Below the pieces are notes generated by a model. That model was not told the origin of the DNA. It did no database searches and was given only the letters and a program-made list of their open reading frames with translations. A stretch of DNA of 64,000 nucleotides. It comes from CAZVLQ01 sp964628185. GTDB taxonomy: Bacteria; Pseudomonadota; Zetaproteobacteria; Mariprofundales; Mariprofundaceae. The position numbers and the translations under genes are program-made. Where the stretch lies: NCBI GenBank assembly GCA_964628185.1, contig CAZVLQ010000010.1, forward strand, positions 1-64,000. Direction: 5' to 3'. Of the stretch, positions 15,989 to 24,417 are shown in pieces. The first letter of the stretch is position 1; every line of letters begins with the position of its first letter.

Positions 15989-16846
15989 TCAGGCTTCCGT
16001 ATCACGAACACGATCCATATACATAATGCATGGCTCGACATTCAGTTCCTCGAAAATACGGTAACCGCGGACGTCCTTATCCTTATCCTGCTCGAAACGG
16101 TTCAATTCAACCTGATGCTCCTGCCACAGCCTGGCAACCTTGCTTTCAGGATCCTTGAGATTGCCGAAAACGATGGCCTGTGTCGGACAGGTCTGCTGAC
16201 AGGCGGTCTTGATAACGCCGTCTTCGACGTATTCCGGATGACCCGCATCCTCGGCTGCATCCTTGGCTGCACGCTGGCGCTGTACGCAGAAGGTGCATTT
16301 CTCCATCACGCCCTTGTCGCGCACGGACAGGTCGGGATTGAGCTGCATCTCCAGCGGATGCGGCAGATCCTTCCAGAAATTGAAGTAGTTGAAATAACGC
16401 ACCTTGAACGGACAGTTATTGCCGCAATAACGCGATCCCACGCAGCGGTTGTATACCTGGGTATTCAGCCCGTCCGGGGAATGATAGGTCGCTACCACGG
16501 GGCAGACCGGCTCACACGGTGCATGGTTGCACTGCTGACAAAGCATCGGAAGATAGTGTGCGCCCCGCTCGGGATATTCGCCCTTTTCCTGCTGATCAAT
16601 CTCGGGGTTTCCCTCCGGTTCGTCCCAGTAGCGTTCGATCCGCATCCAGTGCATGGAATGGCCGCGTGAAAAGTGCTCCTTACCCACCACCGGCAGATTG
16701 TTTTCCGCGTAACAGGCCGTCACGCAGGCGCCGCAACCGATACACTTGTTGATATCAATGGCCATGCCCCACATATAGGGCTCGTTTTCATAATAGTCGC
16801 TCTTGCGGAAATCCGACCAGTTTTCCAGCATCCGTTTCAGAGCCAT
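15989..16846 (-). CDS. actB2: Alternative complex III iron-sulfur subunit ActB2 (separate gene)
   Basis: A 285-residue four-cluster ferredoxin-type subunit. The cysteine blocks in order are CIGCGACVTACYAEN, CQQCNHAPCEPVCPV, CVGSRYCGNNCPF and CTFCVQRQ with a distant CQQTCPTQA. These should bind one [3Fe-4S] and three [4Fe-4S] clusters and form a wire towards the quinol site or ActA. In many organisms this is the C-terminal half of a single ActB protein. Here it is a free-standing gene starting three bases after actB1. Confidence 0.92.
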   Translation of the reverse strand: MALKRMLENWSDFRKSDYYENEPYMWGMAIDINKCIGCGACVTACYAENNLPVVGKEHFSRGHSMHWMRIERYWDEPEGNPEIDQQEKGEYPERGAHYLPMLCQQCNHAPCEPVCPVVATYHSPDGLNTQVYNRCVGSRYCGNNCPFKVRYFNYFNFWKDLPHPLEMQLNPDLSVRDKGVMEKCTFCVQRQRAAKDAAEDAGHPEYVEDGVIKTACQQTCPTQAIVFGNLKDPESKVARLWQEHQVELNRFEQDKDKDVRGYRIFEELNVEPCIMYMDRVRDTEA

Positions 16847-16849
16847 GAG

Positions 16850-19120
16850 TTACGCCTCCTCGGTACGGTTGAATTGTCTGGCCGTCACACTCTTGACGAA
16901 TTCACGGCCGGCCTGTGAATCACTGCCGTTTTCCAGTACAAGGTCGCCATGCGCCAGGGTCACGATCGGGCCTCGATCCGCCACCTTGGTGACCTGGACA
17001 TCGGTGGCACAAGTGGCCAGCTCGCCCGTCCCGGCATCAAAATTCGGTGCAAGTATATGATAGGGGTTCACACCCCTGCCCCTGGCATAGCGACCATATT
17101 CGGTATGGCCCTGGCCCAGGGGAATGGCCACGGCATCCGGGTGGATGCCCGGAAACACCACCGCCTTCACATTCAGCGATCCCTTTGAAGAAGTGACGCG
17201 TACGACATCACCGGTCTCCACGCCAAGTTCCTTCGCCTTTGCAGGGTGAATTTCAATCCATGAATCCCACACGACCTCGGCCAGTTGGTCCGGCAATTCC
17301 TGCAACCACGGCAGATTGGCATGTCTGCCGTCCCACAGCCCGAGCCGCGGAGAGGGAATAAGTCTGAAGGGATATACGGTATTTTTCTTTGGCGCCTTCG
17401 GCAGTCTGATGGCCTCCGCCTTCACCCGGATCGCGGAGGGTTTCCTGACCTTCATACGGACAAAGCCCGAGGAGAGAATACCCTGCTTGTATGCCTCCTC
17501 CGCAGTCTGCCCCGGAACGACAGGCTTCGGCGGATCAACAAGCGCCGAACGCATGGTCCACAGTGCATCCTGCACGTAGGCCTGATAGTTTTCCCAGCGT
17601 TTAAAGGATTTATCCATTCCACGCAACAACCCCAGGATCAGATCACCGAAGGCTCGCGTACCGGAATCCCCGAATACCGGATTCATGACCGGCTGCTGTA
17701 AACCGAGATAGCCGTCTTCCGGTGCATAGGCGGGCATGACGGTATTCCATTCTTCCAGATAGGAATGAATGGGCAGCACCAGGTCGCAGGCCATGGCAGT
17801 TTCATCCGGGAACATGGAGAACGCAATACGGTGCGCGGCCTTGGCAAAGGCCTTGTCCGCCTGCATGAATGCCGGCGCCTGATACAGCGGATTACTGCCG
17901 AACACGACAGCGGTATCAAAATGTCCGTCGGCAAGGCCGTCCAGAAAAGCCTTTGCTTCCGCCCATCCGCCCATACGCGGGGCAAGATCGGGGAACGGCG
18001 CCTTGCTGCGCGGCAGGATCGTTTTGCCCGTGTTCCCCAGCATGACGTTCAGCAGCAAAATGGCGCGTGCGGTCTCCGAGCCGTGCTCAACTCCTTCCGC
18101 GCCGGGACCCGACAAAACAAGGCTGGGTGAAGCCATCGTCAGCATGTGATGCAAATGATGAATGCGGTCCAGCGGCACATCCGTTATCCTTGAAACAGCG
18201 CCAACATCCACGGCCTTAAGTCCGCGCACGACATCAGGCGTTACCCTGGCGGAATAGCGGGAATCCTTGGCCAGCAGTGCGGCCAGCGCCAGGGCAAGAT
18301 ATCCCTCCGTGCCGGGACGGATCGGAACCCAGCGATCCGCATTGGCGCCCGTCAGGGTCATCTTGGGCTCAACCTGAACCAGGGTGCCGCGTGGAGCATC
18401 ACGGAATTTGGCATACTCGGCCGGAAAGTGAACGGGCGACATCCACGTGGCGAGGAAATCAGCTCCGAAAGAGAGAATCAATTTTGCCTTGCCGAAATCG
18501 AACTTCGGCATGGCGGCGCCAAACATGGCCTCATTGGCCGCATGCCCAACCGCGGGCGGCAACGTATCGAAGACAAAGAAATTTTTTGACCCTGCCGCAT
18601 GCATGTAAGCCTGGATCAGGGCCGCATGATGACCGCTGACGGCACCGTTCAGCCAGGCCAGACTGGCATTTTTGCGTCCCATCAGCCCTTTCAAGGCATC
18701 CTCGGCCTCATCCCATGAGACCTCGACCATCTTGCCGCCCTTGCGCATCAGTGGCCTGATAAGACGGTCAGGATTGTAATGGGCATGCAGACCCGCCTGT
18801 CCCATCGGGCACAGGCGCCCGTAATTAACGGGTGAACCCGGATTCCCCTCGAGCTTCAGCACCCGGCCCTGGCGTATACGCGCATGAATGCCGCAACCCG
18901 CCGGGCATTGCCGGCAAGTCGAGGCGTAATACATTGCAATGCCGGGACGTACGAAATCCTGCGGGTCAACCTGGGGTTCAACCTTCTCCTTGCGCACCTC
19001 AAGGTCCACTTCATTGATGATATCGGTGTCGCCACAGCCACTGAGAATCAGGGCGCTCCCCGCCCCTCCGAGACCCATCGCCTTAAGGAATGTCCGGCGG
19101 CTCCATGTCTTGTGGTTCAT
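16850..19120 (-). CDS. actB1: Alternative complex III molybdopterin-fold subunit ActB1 (separate gene)
   Basis: A 756-residue protein with a twin-arginine-type leader (SRRTFLKAMGLGGAG) ending in a lipobox-like LSGC, so it is probably exported folded and lipid-anchored. Near residue 70 it keeps a CRQCPAGC motif and LCPMG, a C-x2-C-x3-C-x27-C pattern like the [4Fe-4S] site of molybdopterin oxidoreductases. A C-terminal MopB-like beta-barrel (EIHPAKAKELGVETGDVVRV) is present. ActB1 of studied complexes has the fold but no molybdenum. Gene order actA-B1-B2-C supports the assignment over formate dehydrogenase or polysulfide reductase. Confidence 0.9.
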   Translation of the reverse strand: MNHKTWSRRTFLKAMGLGGAGSALILSGCGDTDIINEVDLEVRKEKVEPQVDPQDFVRPGIAMYYASTCRQCPAGCGIHARIRQGRVLKLEGNPGSPVNYGRLCPMGQAGLHAHYNPDRLIRPLMRKGGKMVEVSWDEAEDALKGLMGRKNASLAWLNGAVSGHHAALIQAYMHAAGSKNFFVFDTLPPAVGHAANEAMFGAAMPKFDFGKAKLILSFGADFLATWMSPVHFPAEYAKFRDAPRGTLVQVEPKMTLTGANADRWVPIRPGTEGYLALALAALLAKDSRYSARVTPDVVRGLKAVDVGAVSRITDVPLDRIHHLHHMLTMASPSLVLSGPGAEGVEHGSETARAILLLNVMLGNTGKTILPRSKAPFPDLAPRMGGWAEAKAFLDGLADGHFDTAVVFGSNPLYQAPAFMQADKAFAKAAHRIAFSMFPDETAMACDLVLPIHSYLEEWNTVMPAYAPEDGYLGLQQPVMNPVFGDSGTRAFGDLILGLLRGMDKSFKRWENYQAYVQDALWTMRSALVDPPKPVVPGQTAEEAYKQGILSSGFVRMKVRKPSAIRVKAEAIRLPKAPKKNTVYPFRLIPSPRLGLWDGRHANLPWLQELPDQLAEVVWDSWIEIHPAKAKELGVETGDVVRVTSSKGSLNVKAVVFPGIHPDAVAIPLGQGHTEYGRYARGRGVNPYHILAPNFDAGTGELATCATDVQVTKVADRGPIVTLAHGDLVLENGSDSQAGREFVKSVTARQFNRTEEA

Positions 19121-19161
19121 CGTCTACCTCTCCTCAATACTCATGGCCTGGAACTTTTCCA

Positions 19162-19911
19162 TTAGATATGACATTTCCAGCAATCATGCGGCGCATGCAC
19201 CAGATGCTCCCGCACTTTTTTAGGCAGGCGCTCCGTAAGTTTTTCGATCTGGGAATGCTTCATTGTCTTGGGGCGCTCGGGATCAAGCACCGCCGGCTGC
19301 GGAAATTTGACATTCATCACCGGCTTGTCGGTCGCGGCTACCGGGATCATCCAGTGTTCAGCCGGCATCGGCTTGCCGATATCCGAATTACCCTGAAACT
19401 GTTTGTGGCAACTCAGACACCACCCCATGGTCAGGGGCCTGATCTTTCTGGCCACACTAAAGGTCTTGACATCGCCATGGCACATGCCGCACACCTGCTG
19501 AGTGGGTCTGCCATCCTTGAAAATAAAACGCTGAATATGACGCTTATGGGTGAAGTACACGAAATCCGGCATATCATGCACCTTAAGCCACGGGATCGGC
19601 TGCTTCCGCTTCCAGTAGGAAAACAGCTTCTTGATCCGCGGCTTGTTGCGAACGGACGGGATATGCTTATGGCAGCCAATGCACTTGGCCACCGGAGGGA
19701 TGCCGGCCACCTTGCTTCTGCGTGCATAGGTATGGCAATACATGCAGTTAATCTTGAATTTGCTGGCGTGTCTCACATGCGGGAATTCGATTGGTTGCGG
19801 ATCATTGCTGACATCATCCGCCCAGGCACCCAGGGGCAGCAGAAACCCCGCGGCAAGCAAAAATAACACGCGCCAGTTCCTGATATACAGTACGCTTGCT
19901 GTACCCCACAT
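19162..19911 (-). CDS. actA: Alternative complex III pentaheme cytochrome c ActA
   Basis: A 249-residue exported or membrane-anchored cytochrome. A hydrophobic N-terminal segment (VLFLLAAGFLLPLGAWA) is followed by five heme c sites: CMYCH, CIGCH, CGMCH, CLSCH and CWKCH, the last at the very C-terminus. This heme count and spacing match ActA, the electron exit of alternative complex III. It is the first gene of the operon. A purine-rich GGGGGGGA lies about 7 bases before ATG 19911. The 192-base gap upstream (to rpe) should hold the operon promoter, but no clear -35/-10 pair stands out. Confidence 0.92.
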   Translation of the reverse strand: MWGTASVLYIRNWRVLFLLAAGFLLPLGAWADDVSNDPQPIEFPHVRHASKFKINCMYCHTYARRSKVAGIPPVAKCIGCHKHIPSVRNKPRIKKLFSYWKRKQPIPWLKVHDMPDFVYFTHKRHIQRFIFKDGRPTQQVCGMCHGDVKTFSVARKIRPLTMGWCLSCHKQFQGNSDIGKPMPAEHWMIPVAATDKPVMNVKFPQPAVLDPERPKTMKHSQIEKLTERLPKKVREHLVHAPHDCWKCHI

Positions 19912-20103
19912 GAAGCATCCCCCCCCAGATAAATGCTTTAGCTATACGGACGCAATGCCCGCAAACAAGCCCGAATCCTAATTGGTTTCAATCTCTTTTA
20001 CACCCTAAAATAACTAAGGTAATATCCCCGATACTGCTGTACCGGGTTCAACTATTTGAAAATAAAGACGTATTATTGCAAGAAAAAGCCGGGTTAAAAA
20101 AAC

Positions 20104-20772
20104 TTATGCGCTATCCGCCAGGGCGCGGAGTTCACGGATTGCCACCGCATAGTCCGGCTTGCCGTATACGGCGGAACCGGCGACGAAAGAATCCGCCCCG
20201 GCGCCCGCCACTTCAGCCATGGTTTCAGCATTGACGCCGCCATCCACTTCCAGGCGGGCGTCGCAACCTGTTTCGTCCAGCATCTTTCTTGCATCGCGAA
20301 TCTTGTCCGTGACGGCATGAATATATTTCTGGCCGCCATAACCGGGATTCACGCTCATCAGCAGAATCAGGTCCACGCAATGCAGGACGTGGCGAATGGT
20401 GGACACAGGCGTCGCCGGATTCAGACTCACGCCTGCCTTCTTGCCAAAGGAACGAATCAACTGAAGCGAACGCTCAAGATGAAAACTCACCTCCTGATGC
20501 ACGGTGATATAATCCGCCCCCGCCCTGACAAATGCTTCCACCTGCTTGTCCGGCTCAACAATCATCAGATGAACATCCAGCGGTTTTTCGGTATGCGGAC
20601 GAATGGCCTTGACGATATTGTCGCCAATGGTAATCGGCGGCACGAAACGGCCATCCATAACATCCACATGGACCCAGTCACAACCACCCGAATCGATGGC
20701 CCGTATCTCGGCGCCAAGATCGGCAAAATCGGCGGATAAAATAGAAGGAGCAATAACGGTATTTTTTTTCAT
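20104..20772 (-). CDS. rpe: Ribulose-phosphate 3-epimerase
   Basis: A 222-residue TIM-barrel enzyme interconverting ribulose-5-phosphate and xylulose-5-phosphate, for the pentose-phosphate or Calvin cycle. The start IAPSILSADFADLG, the catalytic HVDVMDGRFVP near residue 35, VNPGYGGQ and EVDGGVN are all present. I chose ATG 20772, where homology begins; a longer frame to 20904 would overlap sdhE and adds unrelated residues. No strong ribosome site precedes the ATG. It lies downstream of the sdh operon with a 37-base gap. Confidence 0.93.
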   Translation of the reverse strand: MKKNTVIAPSILSADFADLGAEIRAIDSGGCDWVHVDVMDGRFVPPITIGDNIVKAIRPHTEKPLDVHLMIVEPDKQVEAFVRAGADYITVHQEVSFHLERSLQLIRSFGKKAGVSLNPATPVSTIRHVLHCVDLILLMSVNPGYGGQKYIHAVTDKIRDARKMLDETGCDARLEVDGGVNAETMAEVAGAGADSFVAGSAVYGKPDYAVAIRELRALADSA

Positions 20773-20809
20773 GGGGGATTTATACACTGCCCGAGCACCA
20801 ACCGTCCAG

Positions 20810-21100
20810 CTATTTTGTAAAGGAATTAACCGCAATCTCCCCGGCATCCGGCCCGGGGGATTGCAACCACGGGCGCAGCGGCTCCGGTACGGGCCGGTCT
20901 CCACGCATCATGGCGAGCAGTTCAGGCGGCTCGCATTCCAGCAGCCGTACCAGGGCGGAACACAGATCGAGTTTGGCGTTTTCAAGGGCGGGTTCCAGAC
21001 GCGACAGCCATGCATCCAGTTCCAGCATGCCCTGGCGCCTGATGCGGTAGCGCAATTTCCGCATTTCGCACTCGGATTCAGCCATGTCGCCCGTATCCAT
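20810..21100 (-). CDS. sdhE: Succinate dehydrogenase flavinylation factor SdhE
   Basis: A 96-residue protein of the SdhE/CptB/YgfY family. The core RKLRYRIRRQGMLELDAWL near residue 14 has the RG-x-x-ELD-type signature (here RQGMLELD), and the helical remainder is typical. SdhE promotes covalent FAD attachment to SdhA. It lies 14 bases after sdhB in the sdh operon, which supports the call. The exact start is uncertain among Met1, Met6 and Met13. The C-terminal tail is somewhat longer than in E. coli. Confidence 0.88.
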   Translation of the reverse strand: MDTGDMAESECEMRKLRYRIRRQGMLELDAWLSRLEPALENAKLDLCSALVRLLECEPPELLAMMRGDRPVPEPLRPWLQSPGPDAGEIAVNSFTK

Positions 21101-21114
21101 GTCGGCAGGACGGC

Positions 21115-21825
21115 TCAGGATTTACGCTTCAACAGCATACGCTTGATATGATCAATCGACCGGGTGGGATTCAGCTCCTTGGGACAGGCCTCCATGCAGT
21201 TCATGATCTGATGACAGCGATACAGCCTGAATGCATCCTCCAGCTGGTCCAGGCGTTCGCCTGCGCTCTCGTCGCGAGAGTCCTTAATCCAGCGGTCGGC
21301 CTGCAAAAGCGCGGCCGGGCCCAGAAAACGATCACCATTCCACCACCAGGACGGGCACGACGTGGTGCAGCAGGCGCACAGGATGCATTCATACATGCCA
21401 TCCAGTTCGGCGCGCTCATCCGGCGTTTGCAGGCGCTCATGCTCCGGCACGGGCGTTTCAGCCTTAAGCCATGGCTTGATGGATCGGTATTGATCAAAGA
21501 AATGCGTGGTATCCACCACCAGATCACGAATCACATCCATGCCCGGCAATGGCCGCACCCGGATCGGCTGCTTCAGGCCCGCAACCGGCGTAATACACGC
21601 CAGCCCGTTGACGCCGTTGATATTCATGCCGTCGGAACCGCACACGCCCTCGCCACATGAACGGCGATAGGTCAACGTGCCGTCCACATGCCACTTGATG
21701 TGATTCAGTGCATCAAGCAATTTCATGCCCGGCTTCGTCACCGGAGCCGTATAGTCCTGCATAAAGGGCTTGCTTCCTTCTTCGGAATCAAAGCGAAACA
21801 CCTTCAAACGAATCAATTCAGCCAC
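21115..21825 (-). CDS. sdhB: Succinate dehydrogenase iron-sulfur subunit
   Basis: A 236-residue protein. The N-terminal [2Fe-2S] domain has RRSCGEGVCGSDGMNINGV near residue 55. The C-terminal domain has CILCACCTTSCPSWWWN and CHQIMNCMEACPKELNP, which should hold the [4Fe-4S] and [3Fe-4S] clusters. It transfers electrons from SdhA to quinone at the membrane anchor. It starts two bases after sdhA in the order sdhC-D-A-B-E. Confidence 0.96.
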   Translation of the reverse strand: MAELIRLKVFRFDSEEGSKPFMQDYTAPVTKPGMKLLDALNHIKWHVDGTLTYRRSCGEGVCGSDGMNINGVNGLACITPVAGLKQPIRVRPLPGMDVIRDLVVDTTHFFDQYRSIKPWLKAETPVPEHERLQTPDERAELDGMYECILCACCTTSCPSWWWNGDRFLGPAALLQADRWIKDSRDESAGERLDQLEDAFRLYRCHQIMNCMEACPKELNPTRSIDHIKRMLLKRKS

Positions 21826-21827
21826 AA

Positions 21828-23624
21828 TCAGTATACCCGCTTCTTCGGTGGAAAGGATTCCACCGTCATCGGCTGCATGCGCACCGGTTTGTAGTTCAGC
21901 GAAACCTGATCCTCCTTCATGCTCGCCAGCGTATGCTTCAGCCAGTTCTCATCGTCCCGTTCAGGATAATTCTCGTGCGCATGCGCGCCGCGTGACTCCG
22001 TACGCGCCAGGGCGCTTGCCGCAGTCACCCGCGCCATCGCCATCAGGTTTTCCGCCTCCAGCGCCTCAATCAATTCGGTATTGAAGATGCCATTTGTATC
22101 ATCAATCGAGGCCTCGGACAGTTCGCGCGCAAGGGCGTCCAGCTTTTCCATGCCTTCCTCCATCACTTCCCCGGTGCGATAAACGCTGAAGTGCTCCTGC
22201 ATCGCCGTTTGCATGTCCAGGCGAATGTCGCTGACACGCCGCGTAACATCTGACGAATGCTTGCCCATCCAGCGTTCCACGCGCGCCACCCCATCCTTCC
22301 AGCAATCCGGATCAAGGGTGGGATGATAGCGATGCCGGCTCAAGCGCTTCATGACCTGATTGCCGCAGGCACGGCCAAACACCACGATCTCAAGCAGTGA
22401 ATTGCAACCCAGGCGATTGGCCCCGTGCACGGATACGCAAGCAGCCTCGCCGATGGCAAACAAACCGGGAACAGCAGCCTCCTTGCCATCGTCGCCCGGC
22501 GTTACCACCTCGCCAAAACGATTGGCCGGGATGCCGCCCATGGTATAATGCGCCGTCGGCTGCACCGGAATCGGCTCTTTAATGCAATCCACATTGGCGA
22601 AACGCAGCGCCAGTTCATGAATATTCGGCAATTTGGACAAAATCAGATCCTTGCCCAGATGATCCAGCTTGAGCAGAGCGTAATCCTTGTTCGGGCCACA
22701 GCCGCGTCCTTCCCTGATTTCCAGCGCAATCGCACGGCTCACCACATCGCGGCTGGCCAAATCCTTGGCTGTCGGCGCATAACGCTCCATGAAGCGTTCA
22801 CCCTCGCTATTCAGCAGATAACCGCCCTCGCCGCGTACGCCTTCGGTAATCAGCGGCCCGACATTGGCAATCCCGGTGGGATGAAACTGGAAGAACTCCA
22901 TATCCTCCATCGGCAATCCGGCGTCCAGCACCAGCGCGCCGCCATCGCCGGTATTGATATGGGCATTGGTCGTCACCCTGAAGATGCGCCCGGCGCCGCC
23001 TGTCGCCAACACCACGGCCTTGGCCTGAAACAGATGATAACGACCATTGGCAATATCCCAGGCCATGACGCCATGACAACCCTCGTCATCATGAATCAGA
23101 TCAAGGGCGAAGAACTCCTCATAAAAATGCGTACCGGCGCGCAGATTCTGCTGGTACAGGGTGTGCAGGATAGCGTGTCCCGTGCGGTCGGCAGCGGCGC
23201 AGGAACGTTTGGCCAGTCCCCCCTTGCCAAATTCACGCATCTGTCCGCCGAAGGCACGTTGATAGATGCGGCCATTCTCCAGACGCGTGAACGGCACACC
23301 GAAATGCTCCAGCTCACGCACCACCAGGGGGGCGGCCCGGCACATATATTCAATCGCATCCTGATCGCCCAGATAATCCGAGCCCTTTACCGTGTCATAC
23401 ATATGCCACAGCCAGTGATCGGATACGACATTGCCCAACGCGGCATTGATACCGCCCTGCGCCGCCCCGGTATGCGAACGGGTTGGCAGCACCTTGGACA
23501 CGACAGCCACCCGATGCCCGGCATTGGCCAGTTGCAGGGCGCAGCGCATCCCCGCGCCGCCGGCGCCGATGATAACCACATCATGAAAATGATGTTCAAC
23601 CCGATCCGTGGAAAGATAGGCCAT
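21828..23624 (-). CDS. sdhA: Succinate dehydrogenase flavoprotein subunit
   Basis: A 598-residue flavoprotein oxidising succinate to fumarate. The FAD-binding GAGGAGMRCAL begins at residue 20. The covalent FAD histidine is H51 in LPTRSHTGAAQGG. Active-site segments include FHPTGIANVGPLITEGVRGEGG and HYTMGGIPAN. Length and ending are as in proteobacterial SdhA. It starts four bases after the sdhD stop codon. Confidence 0.96.
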   Translation of the reverse strand: MAYLSTDRVEHHFHDVVIIGAGGAGMRCALQLANAGHRVAVVSKVLPTRSHTGAAQGGINAALGNVVSDHWLWHMYDTVKGSDYLGDQDAIEYMCRAAPLVVRELEHFGVPFTRLENGRIYQRAFGGQMREFGKGGLAKRSCAAADRTGHAILHTLYQQNLRAGTHFYEEFFALDLIHDDEGCHGVMAWDIANGRYHLFQAKAVVLATGGAGRIFRVTTNAHINTGDGGALVLDAGLPMEDMEFFQFHPTGIANVGPLITEGVRGEGGYLLNSEGERFMERYAPTAKDLASRDVVSRAIALEIREGRGCGPNKDYALLKLDHLGKDLILSKLPNIHELALRFANVDCIKEPIPVQPTAHYTMGGIPANRFGEVVTPGDDGKEAAVPGLFAIGEAACVSVHGANRLGCNSLLEIVVFGRACGNQVMKRLSRHRYHPTLDPDCWKDGVARVERWMGKHSSDVTRRVSDIRLDMQTAMQEHFSVYRTGEVMEEGMEKLDALARELSEASIDDTNGIFNTELIEALEAENLMAMARVTAASALARTESRGAHAHENYPERDDENWLKHTLASMKEDQVSLNYKPVRMQPMTVESFPPKKRVY

Positions 23625-23628
23625 CCGG

Positions 23629-23985
23629 CTACCAGGCCCACACGATGGACAACCACCAGATACCGACGCCGGTCATGACCGTCAGCATGCCGCCCACCAG
23701 CGGTATGCGAAATCCGGTACTGTGCACATAATCTTCAAGGATGACCTTCAGGCCCATGAAGGCATGGACGAGCAGCGCCAGAACAAGCATCGTATGCAGC
23801 AGGCGGGAGAAAAAATGATCGAGCAGCTCAAGCAGGCCCGTCTGACTGATATGACCGCTGTAAACGCCGATCAGCAACATAAGCGGCAAGGGCAGGAGAA
23901 CAGCCAGAATCACCGCGCTCAGGCGCTGCAAATACCACTCGCCGAGACCGTTATGCGCGCTTCCGTAACGGCCACCGCTTACCAT
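23629..23985 (-). CDS. sdhD: Succinate dehydrogenase membrane anchor SdhD
   Basis: A 118-residue protein with three transmembrane helices. The segment LVHAFMGLKVILEDYVHS carries the heme-ligand His and the DY pair of the quinone pocket found in SdhD. I chose ATG 23985, which overlaps the sdhC stop by seven bases. A longer frame to 24039 would add residues inside sdhC that are not conserved. Confidence 0.88.
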   Translation of the reverse strand: MVSGGRYGSAHNGLGEWYLQRLSAVILAVLLPLPLMLLIGVYSGHISQTGLLELLDHFFSRLLHTMLVLALLVHAFMGLKVILEDYVHSTGFRIPLVGGMLTVMTGVGIWWLSIVWAW

Positions 23986-24374
23986 AACAAACCCGCCAGC
24001 AACAGCACGGCCAGTACACCGATGCCGATAACCAGCCACGCGGTAAACCGCATGCTTTCACGGCTTTCGCCCCAGCCCGCATCCAGACAGATAAAACGGA
24101 TGCCGTTGCAAAAATGATAGATCAATGAAGCGCCGGCAACCCACAGGACAAGGCGGCCGACAGGCGAATGCAGAAAATGAAGGCCGGCGGCAAAATCCTC
24201 GGGAGGGCCGGTCAGTACCCGCAGCAGCCATAAATAGACCGGTACGAACAGCACCAGCGCGATGCCGCTGGCCCGGTGGGCGACGCTTGCCAGCATGGGC
24301 GGCCGCCAGCGATAGATGGAAAGTCGCGGTGAAAGGGGGCGGTTTATTGCGGCCACGGCACGTTTCTCATCCAT
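23979..24374 (-). CDS. sdhC: Succinate dehydrogenase cytochrome b556 subunit SdhC
   Basis: A 131-residue membrane protein with three helices. RPLSPRLSIYRW near the start and SVAHRASGIAL match the SdhC consensus (RPLSPHL-IY, S-HR-tG). The heme-ligand histidine lies in LIYHFCNGIRF, where Phe replaces the usual second His of GIRH. I chose ATG 24374 because homology begins there; the longer frame to 24503 runs into nnr. It is the first gene of sdhCDAB-sdhE. Confidence 0.88.
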   Translation of the reverse strand: MDEKRAVAAINRPLSPRLSIYRWRPPMLASVAHRASGIALVLFVPVYLWLLRVLTGPPEDFAAGLHFLHSPVGRLVLWVAGASLIYHFCNGIRFICLDAGWGESRESMRFTAWLVIGIGVLAVLLLAGLLW

Positions 24375-24417
24375 GCCGTTGTTATAGCACTGAACGGCTT
24401 GCGCGTGAAGAAAATAC

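Noticed and set aside
16850..19120. Formate dehydrogenase or polysulfide reductase catalytic subunit
   Set aside because: The surrounding pentaheme ActA, DUF3341 ActD, ActE cytochrome and two NrfD-like subunits define alternative complex III.
22425..23678. A 417-codon plus-strand frame
   Set aside because: It is antisense to sdhA, which is certain; the translated sequence has no domain.
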